This document shows positions 35,187 to 44,120 of a stretch of 52,716 nucleotides of DNA, one piece after another. A program made the position numbers and the translations under genes. Each line of letters starts with the position of its first letter. The stretch's first letter is position 1. Origin of the DNA: Clostridia bacterium (GTDB lineage: Bacteria; Bacillota; Clostridia; UMGS1883); contig JAFVPB010000009.1 of NCBI GenBank assembly GCA_017505525.1, positions 52,765 through 105,480 on the forward strand. The letters run 5' to 3'. The notes below the pieces were generated by a model that worked only from the letters and a program-made list of their open reading frames with translations, ran no database searches and was not told the origin of the DNA.

Positions 35187-36914
35187 TTAGTCAATATCAT
35201 TAATTTCTGCAAGCATTTCTTCTATTTTTTCTTTGATTTTTGATGCTGCATCAGGAATTGATAAGTCAACTGAAAAAGATTTATCACGCGCTGAAAATTC
35301 GATAGCATTTCTTTCCATTGTTTTCGGACTTACAACAGCTCTTAAAGGAACACCAAGTAAATCTGCATCGGCAAACATAAACCCTGCACTGATGCTTCTG
35401 TCGTCATAAATAACTTCAACTCCAAGCTTTTTAAGTTCTTCGTAAAGCTTATCAGCAGTTTCTTTAACCTGCGCATCGTCGCTTCTTATTGCACAAATCT
35501 CAATCTGCCATGGGGCAATTGTAATAGGCCAGATAGGTCCGAATTTATCGCTTGAAACCTGACAAACTGAAGCAATAAGCCTTCCAACACCAATACCATA
35601 GCATCCCATAATGGGATAACGAAGCACACCTTCATTATCAAGATACTGCATTCCCATTGATTCTGTGTACTTAGTGCCAAGCTGGAAGATATTACCCACC
35701 TCGATACCTCTTGAAAGAGTGATTGAATGTTTTCCGCAAACAGGGCAAATACCGCCATCTGTGGCTTTAGCAAGGCTAACGTATTCAACATCACCTACAT
35801 CACGTTTTATATTAAGACCTTTAAGGTGATAATTCTCTTTATTTGCACCTGCAACCAAAGATTCAATACCTTTAAGTGATTCATCATAAATAACTGTAAT
35901 ATTTTTAGAAAGACCTTTAGGTCCGATAAAGCCGGGGCAAACGCCCATATCTTCAGTTACCACTGCAGCATGAACTTCTGCTTTAATGTGATTACGAAGC
36001 TTAGTTTCGTTAACTTCAAGATCACCTCGTATAAACACAATAACAAGAGAGTCATCCATATTTCGCTGATAAAGAACTGCTTTACACGATTTTTCTTCCG
36101 CAGAACCAAGGAATGTGCAAACCTCTTCAATTGTTTTCTGGTCAGGTGTATAAACTTCACAAAGCTCTTCTATTGAACCTTTTTCATTTTCAACAATGCA
36201 GTCAGCCGCTTCCATATTACTGCGATAGTTACATTCCGGACAAATTACGATTGTATCTTCACCGATATCTGTAAGAAGCATAAATTCGTGCGATACTCTT
36301 CCGCCCATCATTCCTGAATCCGATTTAACTGCAACAACTTCAGGCACACCGCATCTTGCAAATATTCTTTCATATGCGTGATAGCAAATATCGTAATATC
36401 TTTCCAAATCTTCCTGAGATGTGTGGAAAGAATATGCGTCTTTCATAGTAAATTCGCGTGTTCTTATAAGACCTCCGCGAGAACGTGGCTCATCGCGAAA
36501 CTTGGTTTGAATCTGATAGATCATAAACGGATATTTTGTATATGTCTGAGCTGCATCTCTTGCAAGCTGAACAGCCGCTTCTTCATGCGTCATACCCAGA
36601 ACCATATCAATTCCGTTTCTGTCTTTAAATCTTAAAAGTTCAGAGCCGATAGAATCAAATCTTCCCGATTCTCTCCACAGAGAAGCAGGCATAACTACAG
36701 GAAACATAACCTCCTGACCATCAATTCTGTCCATTTCTTCCCTTAAAATATTTTCTATTTTATGAGCGATACGCTTTGCAGGCATATAAAGCGAAAAAAT
36801 ACCTGTGCCGACAGATTTTAAATATCCGCCTCTCATCATTAAAGCCTGACTTTCAATCGAACACTCTGCAGGTGCTTTTTTGAAACGCTCTCCAAGTAAA
36901 TTTGAAACCTTCAC
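35187..36914 (-). CDS. proS: Prolyl-tRNA synthetase
   Basis: Class II aminoacyl-tRNA synthetase of the bacterial ProS type with an INS editing domain between motifs 2 and 3. 575 residues. Motif 2 region FRDEPRSRGGLIRTREFTMKD, the editing insert around 225-385, motif 3 CYGIGVGRLIAS, and the anticodon-binding domain near the C-terminus (VIYDDRSISAGFMFADAD) are clear. The start is GTG at 36914, with GGAGG eight bases upstream, giving the usual VSNLLGERFKKAP; the TTG further upstream overlaps the ribosome site. The short leader leaves no room for a T-box riboswitch. Confidence 0.95.
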   Translation of the reverse strand: MKVSNLLGERFKKAPAECSIESQALMMRGGYLKSVGTGIFSLYMPAKRIAHKIENILREEMDRIDGQEVMFPVVMPASLWRESGRFDSIGSELLRFKDRNGIDMVLGMTHEEAAVQLARDAAQTYTKYPFMIYQIQTKFRDEPRSRGGLIRTREFTMKDAYSFHTSQEDLERYYDICYHAYERIFARCGVPEVVAVKSDSGMMGGRVSHEFMLLTDIGEDTIVICPECNYRSNMEAADCIVENEKGSIEELCEVYTPDQKTIEEVCTFLGSAEEKSCKAVLYQRNMDDSLVIVFIRGDLEVNETKLRNHIKAEVHAAVVTEDMGVCPGFIGPKGLSKNITVIYDESLKGIESLVAGANKENYHLKGLNIKRDVGDVEYVSLAKATDGGICPVCGKHSITLSRGIEVGNIFQLGTKYTESMGMQYLDNEGVLRYPIMGCYGIGVGRLIASVCQVSSDKFGPIWPITIAPWQIEICAIRSDDAQVKETADKLYEELKKLGVEVIYDDRSISAGFMFADADLLGVPLRAVVSPKTMERNAIEFSARDKSFSVDLSIPDAASKIKEKIEEMLAEINDID

Positions 36915-36968
36915 TGTTTCTTCCTCCAATTGTAAAACTTACATTTTATTAAAAACAATCACCAAATT

Positions 36969-36997
36969 AGAATATCATATATGAGTATAAAAGTCAA
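36969..36997 (-). promoter_or_regulatory. Promoter candidate for proS
   Basis: Minus strand: -35 TTGACT (36992-36997), 17-base spacer, -10 TATTCT (36969-36974), about 50 bases before the GTG start. Confidence 0.65.
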
Positions 36998-37123
36998 GAA
37001 ATACTAAGTTTTCCTATAACTTTATTTTCTGTGGAATAATTTTTTTGTTGAGATTTCGCAGAAAAATTAAGTTTAAAGAAAGAAAACGAGCATAGTTTTC
37101 TACTATGCCCGCAAAGATATAGT

Positions 37124-37558
37124 TTATTCTTGCTCATGCATTCTTATTTTAGGTTTCAGTTCAAAAATATCTCCCTCATTCTCAATTCTGTATAAATCTG
37201 TATATGAATAGGTTTTTGTTTTGCTTGTGTTTTCAAAAAACACTTCCTTTTGTTCATATAAAATAGCACTTTCTGCATGTTCAATCATACTTGCGTCGGG
37301 ATTTCTGGGATATATAATATGTCCCAATCTTACATAAATCCTACCTCTGTATAGGTTAAGCCAATGTTCACTATGGTCTTTTAATCTGTTTCTTATGGTA
37401 TTATGTTGTGTTGCAATTCCCAAATACAAGCTTGTTTCTTTATTTCCGAAAACTCTGCTTATATAATATAATCCTTGTGTGTTTGACAAATCACTTGCTA
37501 TTGCGTCTTCAAGGGGTAATGCTTTATTCCAATTTATTCTAATAATTTTATCTCTCAT
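37124..37558 (-). CDS. GIY-YIG-like domain protein, hypothetical
   Basis: 144-residue protein with a GIY-YIG nuclease-like pattern: GLYYISR (GIY position) and LYLGIATQ (YIG position) separated by about 15 residues, then RNRLKDHSEHW and the candidate metal-binding Glu in MIEHAESAI. Similar single-domain proteins occur near DNA repair or mobile genes, but the function here is unknown. I placed the start at the ATG at 37558, with AAGGA about nine bases upstream; the frame continues to 37606 without a ribosome site. It stands alone next to a repeat-rich spacer, which fits an accessory gene. Extended -10 promoter at 37615-37625. Confidence 0.65.
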   Translation of the reverse strand: MRDKIIRINWNKALPLEDAIASDLSNTQGLYYISRVFGNKETSLYLGIATQHNTIRNRLKDHSEHWLNLYRGRIYVRLGHIIYPRNPDASMIEHAESAILYEQKEVFFENTSKTKTYSYTDLYRIENEGDIFELKPKIRMHEQE

Positions 37559-37614
37559 AGTTAAGTCCTTTTTAGTTATTATGTAATATTTTTTCGAGTT
37601 TTCCATACATGAAA

Positions 37615-37625
37615 ATTATACCACC
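37615..37625 (-). promoter_or_regulatory. Extended -10 promoter candidate for the GIY-YIG-like gene
   Basis: Minus strand TGG then consensus TATAAT (37615-37620); no good -35. Confidence 0.45.
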
Positions 37626-37672
37626 TACTGATATTTAATGGTTTTCTTCATTTTCAGCAAAGTACCCTGTTA

Positions 37673-37717
37673 TGGTTATCTCCGTCTGGTGGATATCCCT
37701 GAAGAAGGAGATAACCA
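37673..37717. repeat. Inverted repeat, 11-bp arms
   Basis: TGGTTATCTCC (37673-37683) and GGAGATAACCA (37707-37717), loop of 23 bases containing GGATATCC. Confidence 0.7.
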
Positions 37718-37795
37718 ACACTTTTATATATTTGCCTATTAATTTTCATAAAAAAACTATACTTTTTAAGGGGTAAAATCAACAAAAATAATTAA

Positions 37796-37823
37796 GTCGG
37801 AAAATCTTCTGCAATTTTCCGAC
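37796..37823. repeat. Inverted repeat, 10-bp arms
   Basis: GTCGGAAAAT and ATTTTCCGAC with an eight-base loop; terminator-like but without a coding neighbour to terminate. Confidence 0.6.
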
Positions 37824-37856
37824 ACTTATAAATGACACTTTTGAGGTTGCATATCT

Positions 37857-37980
37857 AAAGCCTTCCCCTTGAGGGGAAGGTGGGTTGCGGAGCAACTCGG
37901 ATGAGGTGGAAAATAAACGCCGCAAGCGGCTACACCTCACCACCGCTTACGGCGGAGCCTCTCCTCAAGGAGAAGCCTTT
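37857..37980. mobile_element. MITE-like palindromic repeat element, about 124 bp
   Basis: Imperfect terminal inverted repeats: AAAGCCTTCCCCTTGAGGGG at the left and the reverse complement of CTCCTCAAGGAGAAGCCTTT at the right (about 19 of 23 positions match). Each end is itself a small palindrome, and the interior is GC-rich with GCCGCAAGCGGC and paired ATGAGGTG/CACCTCAC. This resembles short, dispersed repeats found in many gut Clostridia genomes. No transposase is encoded, so it would be non-autonomous. Confidence 0.75.
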
Positions 37981-38161
37981 TTATCCGTAAAATCAATTTT
38001 AGCTATAGTTTTTATAAAACCTCTAATATTGTTTATAAAGTGCAGAACTTTGCAACACAACCAATTATGCATATAAAAATGCCTTTACAATTCAATTTCT
38101 CTTTGAGATTAAGGCAAAAAGTCCCTTCCACAGAAAATCGAGTTATAGGTAAGTTTTATAA

Positions 38162-39580
38162 CTAGTTAGCAGATATTAATCCTGTTTTATAAGCGTGGCT
38201 GATAATCTTTGATGCTATAGGCGCACAAACGCTTCCTCCACCGCTTCCTGAATACTCTTTCATAACACATATAGCAATTTGCGGATTTTCAGCAGGAGCA
38301 AACCCAATAAACCATGCATGGGTTTTACCCTTTTTCTCATTTTCTGCTGTTCCCGTTTTACCTGCAACGGTTATTCCTCCAACTTGTGCTCGTGTGCCTG
38401 TTCCACCCTTAACACAAGATATCATATACTCTTTAATTTGTTGTGCTGTATTCATTTTAATCGGGCTTGAAAGCACCGATGGTTTTGCCTTATAAATTGT
38501 ATTTCCTTTTTCGTGATATGCCCTGTTTACAATATATGGTTTCATTATTGAACCATTATTTGCAACTGCACACGAAACAAGTGCCATATTTAAAGGAGTT
38601 AGCTGAAGTTTTCCCTGTCCGATAGCAGTTGAAGCAATCTCAACATTATCCATAGCATCAAAGTCAAGTTCCGACCATTTTACATCTAAATCAAAAGGTA
38701 TCTTCTTTGTAATATGAAACTCCTTTGCCATATATTCAAAGCTTTTTTTGCTGAATTCCTGAGAAATCGAGGTGAAGAAAACATTACTTGAATACTTTAT
38801 TGCCTCGTGCATCGTTATATTTCCGTATGATTTTTTACCTGCATTATTAAAGATATGTCCTCCAATTTTAACGCTTCCACTGTCTGTAAGAGAAAAATTG
38901 CCAAAACCGGATTCAATTGCAGTTGCTGCAGTAACAATTTTAAAGGTTGAACCGGGAGCATAGCGCCCCTGAGTTGCCCTTGAAACGAAGGCTGAATCTT
39001 CGCGTGCAGAAAGCTCATCCCAGTTTTTAAGTAAATTCTCTTCATTAGGATCAAATGTAGGATTTGAATACATACAATACACTTCGCCCGTTTTAGGATT
39101 AATTGCAACAACGCTTCCGTTTGATCCCTCCATAAGCGAGGATGCAAGCTTTGTCATCTCGTGTTCAAACGTTAACTCAAGATTTGCTCCCTTATCAAGG
39201 CTTTTATCACTATCATCTCTCTTTAAAACATCAATAACAGATTCGGTTTTCAACAAATAATCGTTAAAATTAAGTTCAAGATTTGTTTTTCCATATGTTC
39301 TGTTATTGTATCCAATAGTATGTGCATAAAGCTTTCCGAACGGGTATTTTCTTTTCTGTCTGCCTTCTGTTTGCTCGCTTTCTGCAAGAACTACACCGTT
39401 TCTATCGAATATATTTCCTCTAAGCACCTTTTCTTCCTTTGCCCAGATTCTTTGATTATATGTTGAATTCGATATCTCTTTTGCTTCAAAAAGCATAAAA
39501 TACGTAAGATAAATAACAGTTACAAGGAAAAGGGAGCAAACAACTGACATAACAGTAATAATTTTTTTATTCAATTTCAT
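38162..39580 (-). CDS. Class B penicillin-binding protein (PbpA/FtsI-like transpeptidase)
   Basis: Peptidoglycan D,D-transpeptidase. 472 residues: N-terminal membrane helix (about 8-30), a short N-terminal domain, and a transpeptidase domain with intact STFK (in APGSTFKIVT), SSN (in YSSNVFFTS) and KTG (in VAGKTGTAEN). GGGGAGG precedes the start. It overlaps the FtsW/RodA gene by 14 bases; such pairs act as a glycan polymerase plus transpeptidase. The small size and FHA neighbour resemble actinobacterial PbpA and clostridial elongation-type PBPs rather than FtsI proper. Confidence 0.93.
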   Translation of the reverse strand: MKLNKKIITVMSVVCSLFLVTVIYLTYFMLFEAKEISNSTYNQRIWAKEEKVLRGNIFDRNGVVLAESEQTEGRQKRKYPFGKLYAHTIGYNNRTYGKTNLELNFNDYLLKTESVIDVLKRDDSDKSLDKGANLELTFEHEMTKLASSLMEGSNGSVVAINPKTGEVYCMYSNPTFDPNEENLLKNWDELSAREDSAFVSRATQGRYAPGSTFKIVTAATAIESGFGNFSLTDSGSVKIGGHIFNNAGKKSYGNITMHEAIKYSSNVFFTSISQEFSKKSFEYMAKEFHITKKIPFDLDVKWSELDFDAMDNVEIASTAIGQGKLQLTPLNMALVSCAVANNGSIMKPYIVNRAYHEKGNTIYKAKPSVLSSPIKMNTAQQIKEYMISCVKGGTGTRAQVGGITVAGKTGTAENEKKGKTHAWFIGFAPAENPQIAICVMKEYSGSGGGSVCAPIASKIISHAYKTGLISAN

Positions 39581-40829
39581 CAGTTACCTCCCCTTTCATC
39601 GAGCTAATCGCCTGAAGAATTCCAAGAGCTATAAACGTTGTTATCATACTACTTCCACCATAGCTTATAAATGGAAGCGTAATGCCTGTAAGGGGAATTA
39701 GCTTTACAACACCGCCAACAATAATAAATGTCTGCACTCCAAGCATAACACTAAGGCCTATACTAACAGCTTTATTAAAATCATTTGTTGATGAAAGGGC
39801 AATTTTAAACCCTCTGTATACAAGCACAAAATACAATAAAAGAACAGCAATTCCACCAAGCACACCCATTTCCTCACATATTGCCGAGAAAATGAAATCA
39901 GAGCTTACAATCGGGATAAAATATGGGGCACCGTGCCCTATTCCGCTGCCTGCAAAACCTCCTGCCGAAATGGCAAACATCGATTGCAAAATCTGATATC
40001 CTTTGCCTGTTGCATCAGCAAATGGGTCGAGCCAGGTTGAAACACGAACCTGTATATGGCTCATAAACTTTACACCTATAAACCCAGCTGAAAGTGCCGC
40101 AAAAATATTGGCTGAAAAGAAAAGCTTACTGTCGCCATATATAAAAAGATAAGATAGGTATATTGCAAAGAAAAGTACCGCTATTCCCCATTCGCGTTGT
40201 AAAAGAAGACAAAATGCGTTAATATATGCAATTATTGCAACAATACCAAGTCTCAATCTTTTCATTTTCTTATCTTCTACCTGGTCTTTATTCTTTTTAA
40301 ATTTTCCGTTTGTAAGCACCGCTGCAAGCGATAAAACAAATAATATTCTTATAAATTCACTTGGCTGAATTGAAATTCCTCCAATAATAATCCAGTTTTT
40401 CGAACCGTTTTTAACGGCACCAAGCAGAGCCGTAAGGATAAAAGAAAGAATAGAAACACCAAAATATACAAGCGTCAGTCTGTTCCAGTATTTATGAAAA
40501 ACTTTATAAACTATTATTGTTATAAAATAACAAAAAACACCAGCCAGATAAAGCATCATTTGCCTGATACCATTATCACTGTTTATTCGGGTTTGCATTA
40601 TAATTCCAATCGATGAAAGCATAGATATAATTATAAATAAATATCCGTCTCCCAAAGCACACAGATTAATTACCAAATATGCTATAACATTGATCAGGCA
40701 CATTAAAGCGCATAAATATACTATGTTTTCACTTTGTATATCTTTATTCATAATGACTATAAGCATTCCTAAAAGGTTTGCAGTAATGAGCAAAAAAAGT
40801 GGTTTAATGCTAAGCATTCTCTTTTCCAT
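39567..40829 (-). CDS. FtsW/RodA/SpoVE family SEDS glycosyltransferase
   Basis: Integral membrane peptidoglycan polymerase, 420 residues with about 12 predicted helices. SEDS signatures: SKNWIIIGGISIQPSEF (the W...G...QPSE motif), DPFADATGKGYQ, GLPLTGI-like LIPLTGITLPFISYGGSS near the C-terminus. It pairs with the class B PBP downstream. Whether it serves elongation, division or sporulation (SpoVE) cannot be decided from sequence. Confidence 0.93.
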   Translation of the reverse strand: MEKRMLSIKPLFLLITANLLGMLIVIMNKDIQSENIVYLCALMCLINVIAYLVINLCALGDGYLFIIISMLSSIGIIMQTRINSDNGIRQMMLYLAGVFCYFITIIVYKVFHKYWNRLTLVYFGVSILSFILTALLGAVKNGSKNWIIIGGISIQPSEFIRILFVLSLAAVLTNGKFKKNKDQVEDKKMKRLRLGIVAIIAYINAFCLLLQREWGIAVLFFAIYLSYLFIYGDSKLFFSANIFAALSAGFIGVKFMSHIQVRVSTWLDPFADATGKGYQILQSMFAISAGGFAGSGIGHGAPYFIPIVSSDFIFSAICEEMGVLGGIAVLLLYFVLVYRGFKIALSSTNDFNKAVSIGLSVMLGVQTFIIVGGVVKLIPLTGITLPFISYGGSSMITTFIALGILQAISSMKGEVTDEIE

Positions 40830-40831
40830 AA

Positions 40832-41281
40832 TTATTCACCTTTTGAAGGAAGAACAAAAAGAAAGTTAATTCTTCCTACTGTAATTTTATCCCCATCAAG
40901 AAGTTCTACTGCCTTATCCGTGAGTTCTTCGCCGTTAAGATATGTTCCGTTTGTACTTTCAAGGTCTTCAAGATAAAACTTTCCCGACGATTTAAAAATT
41001 CTGCTATGCTTTGTAGAAAGATAACGGTCAGCTATTGAGATATCGCACTTCTTTCCTCTGCCGATAACTTCGTTATCACTCACTTCATAGCTTTCGTCAA
41101 CAGGAAAATCAAGGTCTTGCCTAAGATTTATAAGTTTCAGATAAGCATCGGCAAATCCTCCCGATTTTTTTCTATACATAGTATGAATATCAAGAAAAAT
41201 CATTCTAATTATAACATAGATAAAAAGATATATAATAATAACAAAAATATAGGTTAAAATTTTAGATATAATCTCTTGCAT
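40832..41281 (-). CDS. Membrane-anchored FHA-domain protein
   Basis: 149 residues: an N-terminal membrane helix (about 8-30), a short linker, then a forkhead-associated (phosphothreonine-binding) domain with VIGRGKKCDISI, STKHSRI and LEDLESTNGTYLNG. FHA proteins in front of RodA-PBP genes are substrates or readers of PASTA-type Ser/Thr kinases in Gram-positives (e.g. FhaB/FipA). The kinase is not in this window. It is first in the operon; the leader is about 200 bases long. Confidence 0.9.
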   Translation of the reverse strand: MQEIISKILTYIFVIIIYLFIYVIIRMIFLDIHTMYRKKSGGFADAYLKLINLRQDLDFPVDESYEVSDNEVIGRGKKCDISIADRYLSTKHSRIFKSSGKFYLEDLESTNGTYLNGEELTDKAVELLDGDKITVGRINFLFVLPSKGE

Positions 41282-41487
41282 TCTTCCACCTCCGAAGTTG
41301 TTTAATTATGTAAAATAACTCTGCACAAGCAGAATCAATTTCCTTACCTGTGGTCGATATGTTGAAACATATACAAAAGCCTGTCCCCAGGATTTATCCC
41401 AATTAACAGTGAAAGTAAAACCACACTTGCTACCAGTAGCATTGTTATGCATACTATCCCTTCCATCTTAAAACGTACTCTATTTTT

Positions 41488-41516
41488 ATTATACTCCCCT
41501 TTTCATAATAATACAA
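41488..41516 (-). promoter_or_regulatory. Promoter candidate for the FHA-RodA-PBP operon
   Basis: Minus strand: -35 TTGTAT (41511-41516), 17-base spacer, consensus -10 TATAAT (41488-41493). It gives a leader of about 200 bases. Confidence 0.6.
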
Positions 41517-41531
41517 TATTCTCCAATTAAT

Positions 41532-41548
41532 TGTAATCTAATTGTTAT
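41532..41548 (+). promoter_or_regulatory. WalR-type box upstream of walR
   Basis: TGTAAT-CTAAT-TGTTAT, an exact match to TGTWAH-N5-TGTWAH, 22 bases before the walR -35 and 15 bases upstream of the divergent FHA-operon -35. Confidence 0.5.
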
Positions 41549-41570
41549 CTTGGAAATGCCTCTATCCATA

Positions 41571-41599
41571 TTGACACCGAAGCAAAAATGCTATAAAAT
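41571..41599 (+). promoter_or_regulatory. Promoter of walRK
   Basis: Consensus -35 TTGACA (41571-41576), 17-base spacer, -10 TAAAAT (41594-41599), about 30 bases before walR. Confidence 0.75.
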
Positions 41600-41628
41600 A
41601 TAAATACGAATATGTTGGAGGGGATAAA

Positions 41629-42318
41629 ATGGAAAAAGTTATTCTTGTTGTTGATGATGAGGCTCCTATAGTTGATATTTTAAAATATAATTTAACCAAA
41701 TCAGGCTATAAAGTTATTTGCGCTTACGACGGAGAAGAAGGTTACAAGCTCGCTATAGAGCAAAAGCCCGACTTGATTCTTCTAGACGTAATGCTTCCGA
41801 AGATGGAAGGCTTTGAGGTTTGTAAAAAAATACGCGAAAAACATACAATGCCCATAATTATGCTTACGGCACGTGATGAAGAATTTGATAAGGTTTTAGG
41901 TCTCGAACTTGGTGCAGACGATTATATGACAAAGCCTTTTTCAAACAGAGAATTACTTGCCCGCATTAAGGCAAATTTAAGGCGTAATGTTACAGAGCCA
42001 CAAGCCAATGATGAAGTTCAGTTACTTACATTTAATAACCTTGCAATTAATCCATCAAGATATGAAGTTTCTAAAAATGATGTTGTTATAGACCTCACTC
42101 TCCGTGAGTTTGAGCTTTTAAAATTCCTTGCACTTCAGCCGGGCAAAATTTTCACGCGAGAAATTCTTCTTGAAAAAGTTTGGGGATATGAATACTTCGG
42201 TGATGTGCGTACTGTTGACGTTACAGTGCGCCGTCTTCGCGAAAAAATTGAAGACAACCCAGCAGCTCCCCTTTTTATTATGACAAAGCGCGGAGTGGGT
42301 TATTATTTCAACAAATAA
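41629..42318 (+). CDS. walR: WalR-like response regulator (OmpR/PhoB family)
   Basis: DNA-binding regulator phosphorylated by WalK. 229 residues: receiver domain with the acidic pair DD (9-10), phospho-acceptor Asp53 in LILLDVMLP, Lys in the TKPF stretch; then a C-terminal winged helix with GYEYFGDVRTVDVTVRRLREK, the OmpR-type recognition segment. GGAGGGG precedes the start. WalR rather than PhoP is inferred mainly from the YycH/YycI genes downstream. In Bacillus and Staphylococcus, WalR controls wall hydrolases through the TGTWAH direct repeat; three such boxes are seen in this window. Confidence 0.9.
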   Translation: MEKVILVVDDEAPIVDILKYNLTKSGYKVICAYDGEEGYKLAIEQKPDLILLDVMLPKMEGFEVCKKIREKHTMPIIMLTARDEEFDKVLGLELGADDYMTKPFSNRELLARIKANLRRNVTEPQANDEVQLLTFNNLAINPSRYEVSKNDVVIDLTLREFELLKFLALQPGKIFTREILLEKVWGYEYFGDVRTVDVTVRRLREKIEDNPAAPLFIMTKRGVGYYFNK

Positions 42319-42337
42319 TTTTAAGTAGGTTATACAG

Positions 42338-44113
42338 ATGTTTAAAAGTATTCAATGGAAAATTATTGCAATATTTCTTTTGCTCACTGTAAGCGTTATG
42401 ATAGTTACAGGCACATTTTTACTTCAAAATATCTCTGCCTATTATTATAACGACTTCAGCGACTCTCTTACCAATCAGGTTTTTAATTCTGATTTTACCG
42501 AAGAACTTGAAAATGCAGCAAAGGGAGCAAATAGTAAAGATACAATAATGGAGCTTTTAGGTGCTTATTCTATAAGAATGGGTATAGATTCATTCAGAAA
42601 CTACTATCTTTTAGATTCATCACTTAATATCCTTGGAAGCTCAACCAAAGCAAGCGGAACGATAGAAGGAACTCCAAATCTTTTATTGGCTTTAACGGGA
42701 AGCGTTGGTACAACTGTTGATAAAAACGCAGAATATATGGACTACGCCTTTCCAATCAAAATTGATAAAACAACTAAATACATAGTCTATATTTCAGATA
42801 CAAAAGAAGAAATTAACGACGTATTGGGAAATATGTTTATAAACATTTTCTGGGCTCTTCTGTTTGGTCTTCTTTTAAGTGCAATACTGGGATTCTTCCT
42901 TTCAAGAACAATAATTGCTCCCATTTCCTCGTTACAAAGCCGAAGTGAAGCTCTTGCCGAGGGTGATTTTGGAAGAAAACTCGAGGTTCGTTCCCGCGAC
43001 GAGATAGGCAGACTTACAGTTGCATTTAATAATATGGCTGCCAGGATTAACGGCAGCATGGAAGAAATACAAACAGAAAAAAATAAGATTGAAGCAATTC
43101 TTCTTCATATGACAGATGCCGTTGCAGCATATGATAACAGCGGAAATCTTATACACATAAATCCCGCTGGCGAAGCGCTTCTCAATGAATATAAAAACGA
43201 AACATTTGATAATCTGTTTGAAAGATTGGAAGCAAATATTTCATTATACAGAATTCTTTATATTGATCCAACAGAAACAATAGAACGTGATATTGAGTTC
43301 AACAATAAAACGCTTAAGGCATTTTTCGCTCCTTTTAATACTGAACGTTCCTTAGCAGCAGGAGTGGTTGTTGTTTTCCACGACAGAACGCATCAGCAGA
43401 TGCTCGACAATTCAAGGCGAGAATTCGTTGCAAATGTTTCTCACGAGTTAAGAACACCTTTAACTACTATTAAAAGCTATGCCGAAACAATTTCAGATAT
43501 GGCACAAGACATTGATAATGAAAGCCCGATTCGTTCATTTATTAAAGTAATTGAAAATGAAGCCGACAGGATGACGCGTCTTGTAAAAGACCTTCTCACC
43601 CTCTCTCAATTCGATAGTAACAAGCGTGAAATCAAACGCGAAAAATTTAATTTAGCAAAACTTATTACAAATATTGTCGAGAAAATGTCGATAAATGCAA
43701 AGTCAACATCTCACAGAATAAAACTATCAATTGATATGAAATCAGAGGATTATTTTGGCGAGCCAGATGCAATTGAGCAGGTTTTAACAAATATTATTTC
43801 AAATTCTATCAAGTACACTCATAACGGCGGTAAAATCGACGTTGTCTGCCACAGCGATTTTGAAAATATTACAATTACTGTTAAGGATAACGGCATAGGA
43901 ATTCCCGAAAACGATTTAGCAAGAATTTTCGAACGTTTCTACAGGGTTGACAAAGCCAGAAGCCGTCAAAGCGGTGGAACGGGCCTTGGACTTGCAATTG
44001 CCAAGGAAATAATAACCCGCCATAGCGGAACAATAGAAATATTTAGTCCTGAACAAAAAGGCACTCTGGTAAAAATTACATTGCCTTTATTTGAAAAAGT
44101 AACGAACCATTAA
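42338..44113 (+). CDS. walK: WalK-like sensor histidine kinase
   Basis: Membrane sensor kinase, 591 residues: first membrane helix (about 8-28), an extracellular sensor domain (about 30-165), second helix (about 166-188), HAMP (189-241), PAS (about 250-350), HisKA with phospho-acceptor His369 in VANVSHELRTPL, and a HATPase domain with NIISNSIKYT and GTGLGLAIAKEI. The order HAMP-PAS-HisKA-HATPase is that of WalK. Nineteen bases after walR. Followed by a separate promoter and WalR-type box for a secreted protein. Confidence 0.93.
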   Translation: MFKSIQWKIIAIFLLLTVSVMIVTGTFLLQNISAYYYNDFSDSLTNQVFNSDFTEELENAAKGANSKDTIMELLGAYSIRMGIDSFRNYYLLDSSLNILGSSTKASGTIEGTPNLLLALTGSVGTTVDKNAEYMDYAFPIKIDKTTKYIVYISDTKEEINDVLGNMFINIFWALLFGLLLSAILGFFLSRTIIAPISSLQSRSEALAEGDFGRKLEVRSRDEIGRLTVAFNNMAARINGSMEEIQTEKNKIEAILLHMTDAVAAYDNSGNLIHINPAGEALLNEYKNETFDNLFERLEANISLYRILYIDPTETIERDIEFNNKTLKAFFAPFNTERSLAAGVVVVFHDRTHQQMLDNSRREFVANVSHELRTPLTTIKSYAETISDMAQDIDNESPIRSFIKVIENEADRMTRLVKDLLTLSQFDSNKREIKREKFNLAKLITNIVEKMSINAKSTSHRIKLSIDMKSEDYFGEPDAIEQVLTNIISNSIKYTHNGGKIDVVCHSDFENITITVKDNGIGIPENDLARIFERFYRVDKARSRQSGGTGLGLAIAKEIITRHSGTIEIFSPEQKGTLVKITLPLFEKVTNH

Positions 44114-44120
44114 GCCTTTC

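Larger units (their letters stand above)
37559..38161. other. Gene-free spacer with hairpins and a MITE-like element
   Basis: About 600 bases between the GIY-YIG-like and PBP genes. It holds the promoter at 37615, inverted repeats at 37673-37717 (11-base arms) and 37796-37823 (10-base arms), and a palindromic element at 37857-37980. A 63-codon open frame at 37885 lies within the repeat and is not credible as a gene. I see nothing convincing in 37983-38161. Confidence 0.75.
41282..41628. other. Divergent regulatory region between the FHA operon and walRK
   Basis: 347 bases without a firm gene. It contains the minus-strand promoter at 41488-41516 for the FHA-RodA-PBP operon with a roughly 200-base leader, the WalR-type box at 41532-41548, and the plus-strand promoter at 41571-41599. 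The leader has several small hairpins and two overlapping unproven short frames (41344-41466 and 41306-41452, minus). Confidence 0.7.

Noticed and set aside
36915-37123. T-box riboswitch upstream of proS
   Set aside because: The promoter candidate leaves only about a 50-base leader with no specifier loop or T-box sequence.
37885-38076. 63-codon open frame in the spacer before the PBP gene
   Set aside because: Lies inside the MITE-like repeat, no ribosome site and no protein-like composition.
41282-41628. c-di-AMP (ydaO) riboswitch in the FHA operon leader
   Set aside because: I could not match its conserved core by eye; the hairpins look different.
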